From: Metapseudomonas resinovorans DSM 21078
Lineage (GTDB): Bacteria > Pseudomonadota > Gammaproteobacteria > Pseudomonadales > Pseudomonadaceae
Length of the DNA: 64,000 nt
Direction of reading: 5' to 3'
NCBI RefSeq assembly: GCF_000423545.1
Contig: NZ_AUIE01000008.1
Coordinates: 62,001-126,000 of the forward strand
The notes below the pieces were generated by a model. It worked only from the letters and a program-made list of their open reading frames with translations. It made no database searches and was not told where the DNA came from. The position numbers and the translations under genes are program-made. Below are positions 49,471 to 58,674 of the stretch, in pieces. The first letter of the stretch is position 1. Each line of letters starts with the position of its first letter.

Positions 49471-50820
49471 TCAGGTCGCGTCGGCGTGGCTGACAAGCCC
49501 CTTGATCACCACGGCGGCCGTGGCAATGGCGGCCGGTACGACCAATGCCGTCAGCACTTGCTCGAAGTTCCAGCCCAGGCCCAACAGGGTCGCGCCGATC
49601 CAGGCACCGAGGATGGCGCCGAAGCGGCCGATGCCGAGCATCCAGGAAACGCCCGTTGCGCGGCCCTGGGTCGGGTAGAAGCGCGCCGCCAGGGACGGCA
49701 TGGCCGATTGCGCGCCGTTGACACACATGCCGGCCAGCAGGACCAAGGTTGCCAGCAGGGTCACTTCACCGAGGCTCTGGCCGACGAAATAAGCGAAGAC
49801 GCCGGCCATCAGGTAGAACACGCCAATGACCTTGTGCGGGTTGAAGCGGTCCATGGCCCAGCCCACACCGACGGCGCTGAGCACACCACCGAACTGGAAC
49901 AGCGCACCAATGAAGGCGGCCTGTTCCATGCTGGCGCCACTGTCGCGCATCAGGGTGGGCAGCCAGCTGGTGAGCAGGTAGACGATCACCAGTCCCATGA
50001 AATAGGTGAGCCAGAGCAGCAAGGTTCCGGCGCTGTAGGTACCGGAGAAGATCACCTTGAAGACGTTGCGGCTCTGCACGGTCTTCTGTTCCGGCACGCT
50101 GAAGCCCCGGGCCACGGCTACCTCACCGGGCGCGATGGGCGCGAGCGCCTTGCGGACTTTTTCATCGCCCTTGTTGCGCACCACGAGGAAACGCGCCGAT
50201 TCGGGCAGCCACAGCAACAGCACCACGGCCAGGATCAGCGGCAGGATGCCGCCGAGCAGCAGCAGGCTTTGCCAGCCGTAGGCCGGGATCATCGAGGCGG
50301 ACACGAAGCCGCCGGACGCCATGCCGAGGTTGAAGCCGCAGAACATGCTGGTCACCAGCAGCGACTTGAGGCGTTCCGGGGTGTACTCCGAGAGCAGCGT
50401 GGTGGCGTTGGGCATGGCAGCGCCCAGGCCCAGGCCAGTCAGGAAACGAAGGATCAGCAGTTGTTCGAGGTTGGCGCTGAAGGCGGAAATCAGGCTGAAC
50501 AGCCCGAACAGGAATACCGCCGTCACCAACACCACCTTGCGACCGAAACGGTCGGCCATGGGACCGGAGCCAAGCGCCCCGAACACCATGCCGATCAGCG
50601 CGGCGCTCATCACCGGGCCGAGGCTGGCGCGGTCGATGCCCCAGTCCTGGGTCAGCGCCGGGGCGATGAAGCCCATGGCGGCGGTATCCAGGCCGTCGAG
50701 GAAAACGATGAGGAAACACAACAGCACAACGCGCCATTGATAGGCGGATAGCGGCTGGGCGTTGATGAAGGATTGAACGTCGAGGGTGCCCGTGGCGGGC
50801 AGATGGGCTGGGCTGGTCAT
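49471..50820 (-). CDS. pcaK: MFS 4-hydroxybenzoate / protocatechuate transporter
   Basis: 449-residue MFS aromatic-acid:H+ symporter with 12 membrane segments, DGLDTAAMGFIAPAL in helix 1 and GPMADRFGRK between helices 2 and 3. It sits directly downstream of pcaR on the same strand, the arrangement of pcaRK in Pseudomonas, and PcaR-like boxes lie upstream, so PcaK is the best call. ATG 50820 used. Chemotaxis to aromatics has been linked to PcaK elsewhere. Confidence 0.85.
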   Translation of the reverse strand: MTSPAHLPATGTLDVQSFINAQPLSAYQWRVVLLCFLIVFLDGLDTAAMGFIAPALTQDWGIDRASLGPVMSAALIGMVFGALGSGPMADRFGRKVVLVTAVFLFGLFSLISAFSANLEQLLILRFLTGLGLGAAMPNATTLLSEYTPERLKSLLVTSMFCGFNLGMASGGFVSASMIPAYGWQSLLLLGGILPLILAVVLLLWLPESARFLVVRNKGDEKVRKALAPIAPGEVAVARGFSVPEQKTVQSRNVFKVIFSGTYSAGTLLLWLTYFMGLVIVYLLTSWLPTLMRDSGASMEQAAFIGALFQFGGVLSAVGVGWAMDRFNPHKVIGVFYLMAGVFAYFVGQSLGEVTLLATLVLLAGMCVNGAQSAMPSLAARFYPTQGRATGVSWMLGIGRFGAILGAWIGATLLGLGWNFEQVLTALVVPAAIATAAVVIKGLVSHADAT

Positions 50821-51187
50821 GCAAGGATTCCTGCGATGGCCCTCCACCGCATGCGGGCCGTTCTATGCGGCCTCTGACGGGGAAGACTCGGACTGGACAG
50901 GAATGAGGGTGTGTCCGGCAGTACAGGCCTTCACCGGAACGAACTCTCATTGTTGTTATCGGCCGCGCTGGCTGGTGGCGCGGCTGTGCAGACCTTACGA
51001 AGAGTCGCCGGGCGGTTCAATTCGATAATCGGCAAAGCGTTCGATAGTCGAACGCTTTGCCGGACGATGCTCTCGCAGGGGCGAATTCAGTCGCCAAGCA
51101 GGCCGAAGGTCTGCCCTCGGAACAGGGGGGCCGCTTTGCAGCCCTTGGCGATTGAAATCGCCCCTACAGTCGAGTTCGCCGGTCGGT
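50821..51187. other. Intergenic region pcaR-pcaK with operator and repeats
   Basis: No gene. 51021-51061 holds PcaR-like boxes and a 31-base inverted repeat (separate entry); 51070-51172 is a copy of the dispersed repeat, GGGGCGAATTCAGTCGCC to CTTGGCGATTGAAATCGCCCC. Confidence 0.7.
51021..51061. promoter_or_regulatory. PcaR-type boxes and long palindrome before pcaK
   Basis: TTCGATAATCG (51021-51031) and GTTCGATAGTCGAAC (51039-51053) match the PcaR box GTTCGATAATCGCAC. The second lies in a perfect inverted repeat with 14-base arms GGCAAAGCGTTCGA and TCGAACGCTTTGCC around TAG (51031-51061). Confidence 0.7.
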
Positions 51188-52030
51188 TCAATGAAACAAC
51201 CGCGTGCTCAGTTCCTTGCTCGCCTCCAGCAGCGCAGGCAGGTAGCGGGTTTCCAGCTCCTGGCGGCTGACGCGGCCGACATGGGTGCCGACGTTCAACG
51301 CGGCCAGCACCTGGCCGGCGGAATCACGGACCGGTACCGCCACCGAGCGCAGGCCCATCTCCAGCTCCTGGTCGATGATCACCCAGCCCTGGCGGCGGAT
51401 TTCCGCGATGCTGGCGCGCAGGCCATCGACGGTGTGCACAGTGCGGCTGGTCTTCACCTGCAGGTCGGCATGTTCGAGGTAGTCGTCCAGCGCGGCATCG
51501 TCCAGCGCTGCCAGGAGAATCCGGCCCATGGAGGTGCAATAGGCCGGCAGGCGGCTGCCAACGCTGAGGTCCACCGAGATCAGCCGGTTGGGCGTTGCGG
51601 AGCGAGCGATGTAGAGGATCTCCTCGCCTTCCAGGGTGGCCATGGAGCAGGCTTCGTGGAGTTGGTCGCTGAGGCGGTCGAGGATCGGCTGGGCGGTGAC
51701 CGCCAGCGGCGTCGAGGACAGGTAGGCGTGGCCCAGGGTCAGCACCTTGGGCAGCAGCGAGTAGGTGCGCCCGTCGGTGGTGACATAGCCCAGCTTCATC
51801 AGGGTGTGCAGGCAGCGGCGCACGGCAGCACGGGGAATCTCGGTGCGGTGGCTGATCTGGGCGATGGTCAGGTGGCGCTTGCGCTCCTGGAACGCATGAA
51901 TCACCGCCAGGCCGCGGGCCAGCGAGGTCATGAAGTTGGGGTCACCGGTGAAGGCTTCGATCCGCTTGGCCGGCGAGGCGATGATCGGCGGGGCCAAGGG
52001 AGGCAGCGGGGCGCGCAGTTCTTCAGTCAT
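51188..52030 (-). CDS. pcaR: IclR family regulator of the beta-ketoadipate pathway
   Basis: 280-residue IclR-type regulator: N-terminal helix-turn-helix (residues about 35-90, LTIAQISHRTEIPRAAVRRCLHTL) and effector domain with EGEEILYIAR and LPAYCTSMGRILLA, matching PcaR, which responds to beta-ketoadipate. ATG 52030; PcaR boxes overlap its own promoter (52073-52100), which fits autoregulation. Upstream of pcaK on the same strand. Confidence 0.9.
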   Translation of the reverse strand: MTEELRAPLPPLAPPIIASPAKRIEAFTGDPNFMTSLARGLAVIHAFQERKRHLTIAQISHRTEIPRAAVRRCLHTLMKLGYVTTDGRTYSLLPKVLTLGHAYLSSTPLAVTAQPILDRLSDQLHEACSMATLEGEEILYIARSATPNRLISVDLSVGSRLPAYCTSMGRILLAALDDAALDDYLEHADLQVKTSRTVHTVDGLRASIAEIRRQGWVIIDQELEMGLRSVAVPVRDSAGQVLAALNVGTHVGRVSRQELETRYLPALLEASKELSTRLFH

Positions 52031-52072
52031 TCTTGTTGTCCTTGGTGGATCGCGGTCAGGGCAAGTCCGGCC

Positions 52073-52100
52073 GATTATCGAACCAAAGTTCGATAATCGC
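52073..52100. promoter_or_regulatory. PcaR boxes before pcaR
   Basis: GATTATCGAAC (52073-52083) and GTTCGATAATCGC (52088-52100) form an inverted pair, both matching the known PcaR box. Lies 43-70 bases upstream of the pcaR ATG. Confidence 0.8.
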
Positions 52101-52199
52101 AATTGACCTGATTGCCTTCGACTCTTACTTTTGCCGCTGCCAACCGGCGCCCCGGTTTGATCAGGTACCTCGGCGCCCGGCAACGGCTTCGCTCAAGAG

Positions 52200-52365
52200 G
52201 CGCAGCCGCAATCCCCCCCCCAGCGCGGCAAACGTCAACACCCTGGCGTGCCATGTGGGGGCGAATTCATTCGCCAAGGACAGCACAGCTGCCCCTTCAA
52301 GTCCGAAGGGCAGACCTGTGGTCTGCCTAGCGATTGAAATCGCCCCCACAATTCCTCGGGCTCCA
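52200..52365. repeat. Composite dispersed repeat before nitroreductase gene end
   Basis: No gene between pcaR and the nitroreductase stop. 52253-52352 runs from GGGGGCGAATTCATTCGCC through two inner palindromes to GCGATTGAAATCGCCCCCAC. Confidence 0.65.
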
Positions 52366-52369
52366 TTCC

Positions 52370-53002
52370 CTACAACAGCTTGCACGCCTCGTCGAAATCC
52401 AGGCGTGGCGCACGGGCGTGCAGTTTCGATGGATCGCCATAACCCAGGTTGCAGAGGAAACTCGATTTCACCTGGCTGTCCGGGAAGTGCTCCAGCTGGA
52501 AGGCGTTGGCGTGGCCATCCGCCGGAAAGAACTCATGGTCCACCATGGCATTGTCGAATCCCGACATGGGCCCGCAGTCCAGCCCGAGGGCCCGGGCCGC
52601 GATGATGAAATAGGCCCCTTGCAGCGAGCTGTTGCGCCGCGCGGTGAGCCCCGCCAGCTCCGGTGTATCGGCGAACCAGGCACGTGCATCGGTGTGCGGG
52701 AAGAGCTTGGGCAGTTGCTCGTAGAACTTCAGGTCATAGGCAATGATGGCGGTAACCGGCGCCGCCATGGTCTTGTCCACGTTGCCCGGCGCCAGGGCCG
52801 GCAGCAGGCGGCGTTTGGCCTCGGGCGTACGCAGGAAGAGGATGCGCGCCGGGCAGCAGTTTGCGCTGGTGGGACCCCATTTCATCAGGTCGTAGAGCTG
52901 ACGCAGGATGTCGTCGCTCACGGGTTTGTCCTGCCAGGCACTGTAGGTCCGTGCCTGGCGAAACAGCAGGTCCAGGCCTTCCTCGCTCAGTTGCTTGCTC
53001 AT
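52370..53002 (-). CDS. Nitroreductase family protein (malonic semialdehyde reductase-like)
   Basis: 210-residue FMN-dependent nitroreductase of the RutE type: [24 protein letters not shown] (FMN contact), [27 protein letters not shown] are the family segments. RutE reduces malonic semialdehyde to 3-hydroxypropionate in uracil breakdown, but the rest of the rut operon is not here, so the substrate stays open. Neighbours are pcaR and an AEC carrier. Confidence 0.85.
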   Translation of the reverse strand: MSKQLSEEGLDLLFRQARTYSAWQDKPVSDDILRQLYDLMKWGPTSANCCPARILFLRTPEAKRRLLPALAPGNVDKTMAAPVTAIIAYDLKFYEQLPKLFPHTDARAWFADTPELAGLTARRNSSLQGAYFIIAARALGLDCGPMSGFDNAMVDHEFFPADGHANAFQLEHFPDSQVKSSFLCNLGYGDPSKLHARAPRLDFDEACKLL

Positions 53003-53848
53003 CGCCGCCTCCTCTGATCAGGGTGACCGCACGCGTGTGCGGAAGACCTAGTGAGGATAGTCAGTGCCGAGCACCACTTGTGGGGGCGAATTCATTGGCT
53101 ATGTCTGCGTTAGCTGTTGCGACGTTGAGAGAAGCGCTCTAGCGCAGGCCTTTTAGGCTTCCGCGCCAGCCTGACAAAACCCTCATCCGAACGCGGCCCG
53201 CCCCAGCCCCTCTCCCAGAGGTAGAGGGGTGACTCGCGCCGGCGAGGTACAAACCATCCTGAAGCCCACATGGGCCTGAAACCGGGCTGACGAGGTGGGG
53301 CGGCGACTGCGCCCCTTCAGGAGGCCGAGCGGAATCGTTGTGCAGGGGGACGAGCGGCATGGATGCCGCGAGAGGCGTGTGGGGCCATGGATGGCCCCTC
53401 TCGCCGGGCCCCCGGAGCAACGATGGAGGGAGGGCAGTCCGGAGAAGCCGGACCCGGATGCAGGGGCAAGCCCTTTGGTTCCTTTCTGGCGTTTGAGAAA
53501 GGGACTCGCCTGGGAAGGCGAAACCAGAAACATCCGTAGAACTCGGCAAGCTGCTGGGCTCAGGACGGTCTAGCAACACTTAACGCAGACATAGCCAATT
53601 CATTCGCCAAGGGTGGCGAAGCCGCCCCCAGGAGATCCCAAGGGCAGACCTGCGGCCTGCTTGGCGATTGAAAAGTCTCTGTCTGTATAACGTGTTGCAA
53701 GCAGCTGCATTGCCCGTAGGAGCTGGCTTGCCAGCGAATGACCCCGTTTCGCTGGCAAGCCAGCTCCTACAAGGCTCTTCGCCCGATGAACACAGACATA
53801 GCGATTGAAATCGCCCCTACGGTAAGGCGGCACGCTGTAATCGTTGCC
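53003..53848. repeat. Dispersed repeat copy interrupted by a second repetitive element
   Basis: 850 bases without a gene. The composite repeat begins at about 53080 (GTGGGGGCGAATTCATTGGCTATGTCTGCGTTAGCTGTTGCG split across two lines of the copy) and resumes near 53575 (CACTTAACGCAGACATAGCC) up to 53822. Between them, 53150-53575 is a different GC-rich element with GGAGCAACGATGGAGGGAGG, CAAGCCCTTTGGTTCC and GAGAAAGGGACTCGCC, a repetitive sequence type known from many Pseudomonas gaps. It also holds a CCCCTCTCCC palindrome (53207-53228). Open frames here are compositional. Confidence 0.65.
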
Positions 53849-54778
53849 TCAAGTCAACACACCGATGAAGCCGCTGATGGTGACGAAAGCCAGCACGGTG
53901 CATACCACCAGCGCGGCGGCGCAGCGACCTTCGAGGCCAAAGCGCTGGCCGAGGATCGGGTAGATGCTCATCATCGGCGAACACGCGAAGAGCACACCCG
54001 CGACCCGCAACACCGGGTCGACCGGGGGCAGCAACTGGAAGCTGAGCATGACCGCCAGCGGGTGAAGCAGCAGCTTGCCGATACTGAGCTGGGCTACGTC
54101 CTTCACCAGGCCGCCAGCTCTGAGGCCGTTCAGGCTGGCACCGATCACGAAGAGCGCCACCGGCGCCGAAGCCATCGCCAGCATCTCTATCACCTTGGCC
54201 GGCACGCTCGGCAAACGCACGCCCAAAAGGGCCAACGCCAGGCCGATGCTGATGGAAATGATCACCGGGTTACGCAGCAGGCGCATGAAGGTATCCAGCA
54301 GGGCTGCGCGCAGTCCGCCACCGTTCTGCCGTCCCAACTCGGCGATAGCCAGTGCCAGGGGAATCATCAGCAGGTTTTCCACCAGCATGCCCAGCGCCAG
54401 GGCGACAGCAGCCGGTGAGCCGAGCACCATGGCGACGATGGGGTAGCCGATGAATCCGCTGTTGGACACCGACATGCCCAGGCCACTCAGGGCACTGCCG
54501 CTCAGGCTGTCCTTGCGTACCAGACGCGCGAACAGGAATCCGCCCCAGAACACCGCCTGGGAACCGATGCCGTAGGCCAGCAGGTAGGTGGCGTCGAACA
54601 CGTCCTCCAGGGGCTTTTCCAGCAGCGCGCGGATCACCAGGGCCGGCAGTGCGAAGCTGATGACGAACTTGCCCATGCCCAACACCTGCTCCGCGCTGAC
54701 CAGCCGGCCACGAGCCGACAGGTAGCCAATGCCGATAAGGATGAAAATGGGAGCGGTGATACCAAGAATCTGGAGCAT
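53849..54778 (-). CDS. AEC family auxin/malonate-type carrier
   Basis: 309-residue inner-membrane carrier with about ten hydrophobic segments, of the auxin efflux carrier family; begins MLQILGITAPIFILIGIGYLSARG and has SNSGFIGYPI and the C-terminal ACSPMMSIYPILG. Such proteins move small organic anions. It lies just downstream of the zapE-like gene (gap of 17 bases) and may be co-transcribed with pcaHG; a protocatechuate-pathway acid would be a natural but unproven substrate. Confidence 0.87.
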   Translation of the reverse strand: MLQILGITAPIFILIGIGYLSARGRLVSAEQVLGMGKFVISFALPALVIRALLEKPLEDVFDATYLLAYGIGSQAVFWGGFLFARLVRKDSLSGSALSGLGMSVSNSGFIGYPIVAMVLGSPAAVALALGMLVENLLMIPLALAIAELGRQNGGGLRAALLDTFMRLLRNPVIISISIGLALALLGVRLPSVPAKVIEMLAMASAPVALFVIGASLNGLRAGGLVKDVAQLSIGKLLLHPLAVMLSFQLLPPVDPVLRVAGVLFACSPMMSIYPILGQRFGLEGRCAAALVVCTVLAFVTISGFIGVLT

Positions 54779-54795
54779 TCAGGGCTCTTCAGTAG

Positions 54796-55887
54796 TCAGT
54801 GATCCTCGCGCGGCCGGACCGGTTTGAGCTGTTGCAACCGGCTGCGGGTGCGGGAGAAGTCCATATGGGGTTTGCCCCGACAGAGGTCGTCCAGGCTGGA
54901 CTCGCTGACCAGTAGCAGGCGCGTACCGGCGTCGTAGGCGATATCGATCAGGTTGACGAAGCGCTGCTGCACGTCGATGGCTTCTTCACCCAGGCAAGGC
55001 GCGGTGCTGATGGCGAGATGGCGGAAGCGTCGGCTCAACCAGAGAAAGTCGGCACTGGAATGGGGCCGGCGGCACAGTTCGTCGAAATCCAGCCAGGCGC
55101 ACTCCCCCTCTACCGCCCGCAGGCGCAAGGGGTGGTGGTTGACGGAAATGACTGCATCACGCTCGGCGGCTGAGGTCAGCCCCAACTGGCGTTCAATCCA
55201 GCCCTCTTCAAAGGCCGACGAAGGCCAGCCATAGGAACCCCAGGACTCGAACTCCCCGCGTCGCAGGCGGTAATCCTCCCCGCCATCGAGGTTGAGCACG
55301 TCGAAGCGCTTTTCGATCAGCGCGATCGCCGGCTTGAATCGTTCGCGATACAGCGGGTTCGGACAAAGGCCATCCGGGTCATAGTTGGACGTGCAGACCA
55401 TGCCGACGCCCTCCTCTACCAGCACCTTGAGCAGGCGCCCGAGCAGCACGGCGTCGCCGATGTCATGGACGTGGAATTCATCGAAACAGAGCAGTCGAGT
55501 CTCCGCCGCCAGCGCCCTGGCAGCGAGGACCAGCGGATCGGGCTGCCCGGCGAAGTTGCGCATGCGTTCCTGCAATTCCTGGAGGAAGGCATGGAAGTGC
55601 ACGCGGCGCTTGGCGGACAGCGGCGCGGCGCTGAAAAAGGCATCCATCACGAAGCTCTTGCCGCGCCCTACTCCGCCCCAGAGGTAGAGCCCGGCGGAAG
55701 GGCGCCTCAGCCAGGACTTTTTGCCAGCCAGAAACGACTCCAGCCATTGGCCGAGGTGGCCAATGGCTGTGCGTTGCGCTGCGTCGGCCCGGTAGCCCCG
55801 GGCCTCCAGCAGTGCTTCGAAGTGCCGTTCGATGCGCCGGCCGACGGCTTCGGCCTGCCCATCGAATACGGGCTCCCTAGAAGTCAA
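54796..55887 (-). CDS. ZapE/AFG1-type ATPase
   Basis: 363-residue P-loop ATPase of the AFG1 family with GGVGRGKS (Walker A), LLCFDEFHVHDIGDA (Walker B) and the sensor CTSNYDPDGL. E. coli ZapE acts at the division ring; this copy is divergent and sits next to pcaG. The start is uncertain: no ATG lies at the right place, TTG 55887 overlaps the pcaG stop by 11 bases, while the first ATG (55947) would overlap pcaG by 71. TTG is preferred. A second, canonical ZapE may exist elsewhere. Confidence 0.78.
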   Translation of the reverse strand: MTSREPVFDGQAEAVGRRIERHFEALLEARGYRADAAQRTAIGHLGQWLESFLAGKKSWLRRPSAGLYLWGGVGRGKSFVMDAFFSAAPLSAKRRVHFHAFLQELQERMRNFAGQPDPLVLAARALAAETRLLCFDEFHVHDIGDAVLLGRLLKVLVEEGVGMVCTSNYDPDGLCPNPLYRERFKPAIALIEKRFDVLNLDGGEDYRLRRGEFESWGSYGWPSSAFEEGWIERQLGLTSAAERDAVISVNHHPLRLRAVEGECAWLDFDELCRRPHSSADFLWLSRRFRHLAISTAPCLGEEAIDVQQRFVNLIDIAYDAGTRLLLVSESSLDDLCRGKPHMDFSRTRSRLQQLKPVRPREDH

Positions 55888-56482
55888 AGAACACCGTTTC
55901 CCCTTCTCCCTGGATGCGGATGTCAAAGCGATAGGCCAGCTTGCCATCCACCTCGCAGCGGCGCGCCACCAGCGTTTCGCGGCGTTGCGGCTGCTCGATC
56001 AGGTTGAGCACCGGATCGGCGGCGTTGGCGGCGGACTCGTCATCGAAATAGAGACGGGTCTGCAGGTGGATGTTGATGCCGCGGGCAAACAGCGACACGT
56101 TGATGTGCGGTGCCATGGGCACGCCGGCAGCGTTCTTCACCACGCCCGGCTTGACCGTGTGCAAGGTCCACTCGCCGGCGTCGAAGGTGGTGGCAGTGCG
56201 GCCGAAGCAGTTGAACGGCTTCTCCAGGTCGAAGGCGCTGTCGTAGACGCCTTCATGGTTGGCCTGCCAGAACTCCAGGAAGGAGTCGCGCACCAGGTGG
56301 CCGTTGCCGTCGTAGACGTTGCCCAGCAACAGGATGTGCTGGCCGGGGGCATCTGCCTTGGCCATCTGGCTCCAGATTTCCTGGTCGCGGGTCGGGTTGC
56401 CGGCCGCTTCCAGGGCCAGGCCGATGTGTACGTAGGGGCCGGCGGTCTGCGAGGGGGTTTCCGGCAGCAGTTCGATAGGCAT
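55877..56482 (-). CDS. pcaG: Protocatechuate 3,4-dioxygenase alpha subunit
   Basis: 201-residue alpha chain, which pairs with PcaH to form the intradiol ring-cleaving enzyme making beta-carboxymuconate. The ETPSQTAGPYVHIGLALEAAGNP start and HINVSLFARGI are typical. It lacks the iron ligands that are in PcaH, as normal for the family. 12 bases after pcaH. Confidence 0.93.
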   Translation of the reverse strand: MPIELLPETPSQTAGPYVHIGLALEAAGNPTRDQEIWSQMAKADAPGQHILLLGNVYDGNGHLVRDSFLEFWQANHEGVYDSAFDLEKPFNCFGRTATTFDAGEWTLHTVKPGVVKNAAGVPMAPHINVSLFARGINIHLQTRLYFDDESAANAADPVLNLIEQPQRRETLVARRCEVDGKLAYRFDIRIQGEGETVFFDF

Positions 56483-56494
56483 GCGGGCGTCTCC

Positions 56495-57214
56495 TCAGCG
56501 GTTCTCGAAGTGGGTTTTGCGCTGGCCGCGCAGGACGATGTCGAAGCGATAGGCCAGGCAATCCATGGGAATGGCGTTGCTCATGTCGAGCCTGGCGATC
56601 AGCGTCTGCACCGCATCGGGGTTGGCGATGCTCTTGACGATGGGGCACATCGGGATCATCGGGTCGCCTTCGAAATACAGCTGGGTGATCAGGCGGGTGG
56701 AGATGGACGGCCCGCTGACGGAGAAGTGGATGTGTGCCGGGCGCCAGTCGTTGGGGCCGTTACGCCAGGGGTACGGACCCGGTTTGATGGTGCGGAAGTA
56801 GTAATAACCGTCGCTGTCGGTCAGGGCACGGCCGACGCCGCCGAAGTTCGGGTCCAGGGGAGCCAGATAGCGGTCGTTCTTGTGGCGGTAGCGGCCGCCG
56901 GCGTTGGCTTGCCACATTTCCACCAGGGTATGCGGTACCGGCTTGCCAAATTGGTCGACAACCCGGCCGGAAACGATGATGCGCTCACCGATGGGCAGCC
57001 CGCCGTTGTTGAAGTTGAGCAGCAGGTCGTTGTCGTGCTGGCCCATCTTCAGGTGGGAGAAGTCCGGGCCGCTGGTCTCGGAAACAGACTGCGGGATGCT
57101 CACCAGCGCCTGGCGCGGGGAACGGGCAACGGACGTCTTGTAATCGGGCGTGAAGGCTTTCGGGTGCCAGTTTCGGTCACGAATGACGAAACGGCTGTTT
57201 TCCGCATCGGACAT
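56495..57214 (-). CDS. pcaH: Protocatechuate 3,4-dioxygenase beta subunit
   Basis: 239-residue beta chain with the non-haem Fe(III) site: Y109, Y148, H161 and H163 (counting the initiator Met), equal to Y108, Y147, H160 and H162 of the P. putida enzyme. All ligands are intact. ATG 57214 preferred over the preceding GTG. A PcaQ box lies 141 bases upstream. Confidence 0.94.
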   Translation of the reverse strand: MSDAENSRFVIRDRNWHPKAFTPDYKTSVARSPRQALVSIPQSVSETSGPDFSHLKMGQHDNDLLLNFNNGGLPIGERIIVSGRVVDQFGKPVPHTLVEMWQANAGGRYRHKNDRYLAPLDPNFGGVGRALTDSDGYYYFRTIKPGPYPWRNGPNDWRPAHIHFSVSGPSISTRLITQLYFEGDPMIPMCPIVKSIANPDAVQTLIARLDMSNAIPMDCLAYRFDIVLRGQRKTHFENR

Positions 57215-57354
57215 CACGGTTTCCTCTTTTTTGGATTTGTCGGGCGGCCCATGCAGGTTGTGCGAAAACTACTGCGCTCGGTGATGCTGCAGGCCGTGGA
57301 GCGCAGTTTCATCCAGTAGAGGCCAGCGGAAAATTGAAATCCCGCCCTTCATCC

Positions 57355-57370
57355 ATAACCAAATGGTTAT
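57355..57370. promoter_or_regulatory. PcaQ operator
   Basis: Palindrome ATAACC-AAAT-GGTTAT, the PcaQ binding consensus (ATAACC-N4-GGTTAA) with one change. It overlaps the pcaQ stop codon (57367-57369) and lies 141 bases upstream of the pcaH ATG. Confidence 0.85.
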
Positions 57371-58296
57371 GCTAGGCGCCCTTCACGATAGTCCCGAGCC
57401 GCCTCACGCAAGGTTTCCACCGCCCACTGCGCGGCCAGCGAGAGGGGCAAGGACGCATTGCTGCAGATCCCCACCGAGCCGCCGGGTTCCTTGAACCCCA
57501 GGTCCAATTCCACCAGTTCGCCGCTTGCCAGATCCAGGCGCACGGCGTCCAACGGGGCGATCCACACCGCATCGCCGCTCTGCACGTAACGCCGGCTCAG
57601 GGCCAGAGACAGGGTTTCCAGACGCTGGCGCGGCGGACTGATGCCGCTCTGCACGAAGAAGCCATCGGCGTGCTTGCGGATGGTGGTGCCAGCGAGCGGC
57701 AGCACCAGGGGGAAGCCGTCCAGCGAGCGGCGGTCAGCACCCTCTTCCAGCAACGGGTGACCGGCCCTGACCACCAGGGTCATGGATTCGCTGTACAGGT
57801 GTTCGAAGGTCAGGCCGTGGATCTCGGGGCTGTCGGTCATGCGACCGACCACCAGATCCAGTTCGCCCACCCGCAACTGCGACAGCAGATAGGCGCCCGG
57901 CCCCGTGAGCACGCTGACCACCAGAGAGGGATGACTCTGGTGCAAACGCTTCACCACCTCGGGAACCAATAGCCCTTCGACGGTGGACAGGACACCGAGG
58001 CGAACTGTGCCGGCGGCGTACTCGCCTTCGCGCAGGCTGTTCACCCCGTCACGCAGGGCCTGCACGCAGGGCCCGGCGTAACGCATGAAAGCCAGCCCCG
58101 CCTCGGTCAGGCTGGCGCCGCTTTTGCTGCGGTCGAACAGGCTGGCCTCAAGGACTTCTTCAAGCTCCTTGAGGGTCTTGGAGATGGCCGGCTGGCTCAC
58201 CGCAAGCTGGTCCGCCGCACGGGCCAGACTGCCCTGGCGGGCCACTTCGAGGAAGCACAGCAGATGGCGGAACTTGATGCGGGTATCGATGTTCAA
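57367..58296 (-). CDS. pcaQ: LysR family regulator of protocatechuate genes
   Basis: 309-residue LTTR: helix-turn-helix at residues about 9-60 (FRHLLCFLEVARQGSLARAADQLAVSQPAISKTLKELE) and the PcaQ-type effector domain. It lies upstream of pcaHG on the same strand with a PcaQ box between, so it activates pcaHG. Here pcaQ is not divergent, unlike several rhizobial loci. Confidence 0.9.
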   Translation of the reverse strand: MNIDTRIKFRHLLCFLEVARQGSLARAADQLAVSQPAISKTLKELEEVLEASLFDRSKSGASLTEAGLAFMRYAGPCVQALRDGVNSLREGEYAAGTVRLGVLSTVEGLLVPEVVKRLHQSHPSLVVSVLTGPGAYLLSQLRVGELDLVVGRMTDSPEIHGLTFEHLYSESMTLVVRAGHPLLEEGADRRSLDGFPLVLPLAGTTIRKHADGFFVQSGISPPRQRLETLSLALSRRYVQSGDAVWIAPLDAVRLDLASGELVELDLGFKEPGGSVGICSNASLPLSLAAQWAVETLREAARDYREGRLA

Positions 58297-58390
58297 CGGT
58301 GGGGTCCCGGTCCTTTGACGTCTTGCTTGCGAAGGCTAGCGCAAGGACGGGCTGCTGGGCCATGGCCGATGCGCATAGCGCACGGGGATC

Positions 58391-58663
58391 TCAGACCGCG
58401 CACACCTTCCCGGCCAGTTCCACACGGCCGAAACGTGCGCCCGCTTCCAGCGGAGTGATAGCCAGCAGGCGATCCATGCGCACGGAACAGGGACCATCCT
58501 CCACCTCCAGCACGAAGAACTCTTCCTTCTCCGCGCTGGTGTGGGTAGTCAGCGCCCTGGCCTCGAATCCGCCGCCATCCACCAGTTCCACCCGCAGGAG
58601 GTAGCGATAGAGGCAGGCGATTTCCAGCAGGTCGTGCAGGTCGCAATCCAGAGGCTGGTACAT
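58391..58663 (-). CDS. Rof-like Rho-binding antiterminator
   Basis: 90-residue protein starting MYQPLDCDLHDLLEIAC, matching the Rof/YaeO family that binds Rho and reduces termination. ATG 58663 has GAGGAGG upstream; a much longer frame to 58816 is only overlap. Last gene of a three-gene run (thioredoxin, DUF2024, Rof-like). Paralogue role unproven. Confidence 0.8.
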   Translation of the reverse strand: MYQPLDCDLHDLLEIACLYRYLLRVELVDGGGFEARALTTHTSAEKEEFFVLEVEDGPCSVRMDRLLAITPLEAGARFGRVELAGKVCAV

Positions 58664-58674
58664 GGTTGACCTCC

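Noticed and set aside
53139-53579. Open frames of 92-146 residues between nitroreductase and AEC carrier
   Set aside because: They lie in a repetitive element with dense inverted repeats and lack ribosome sites and homology signals.
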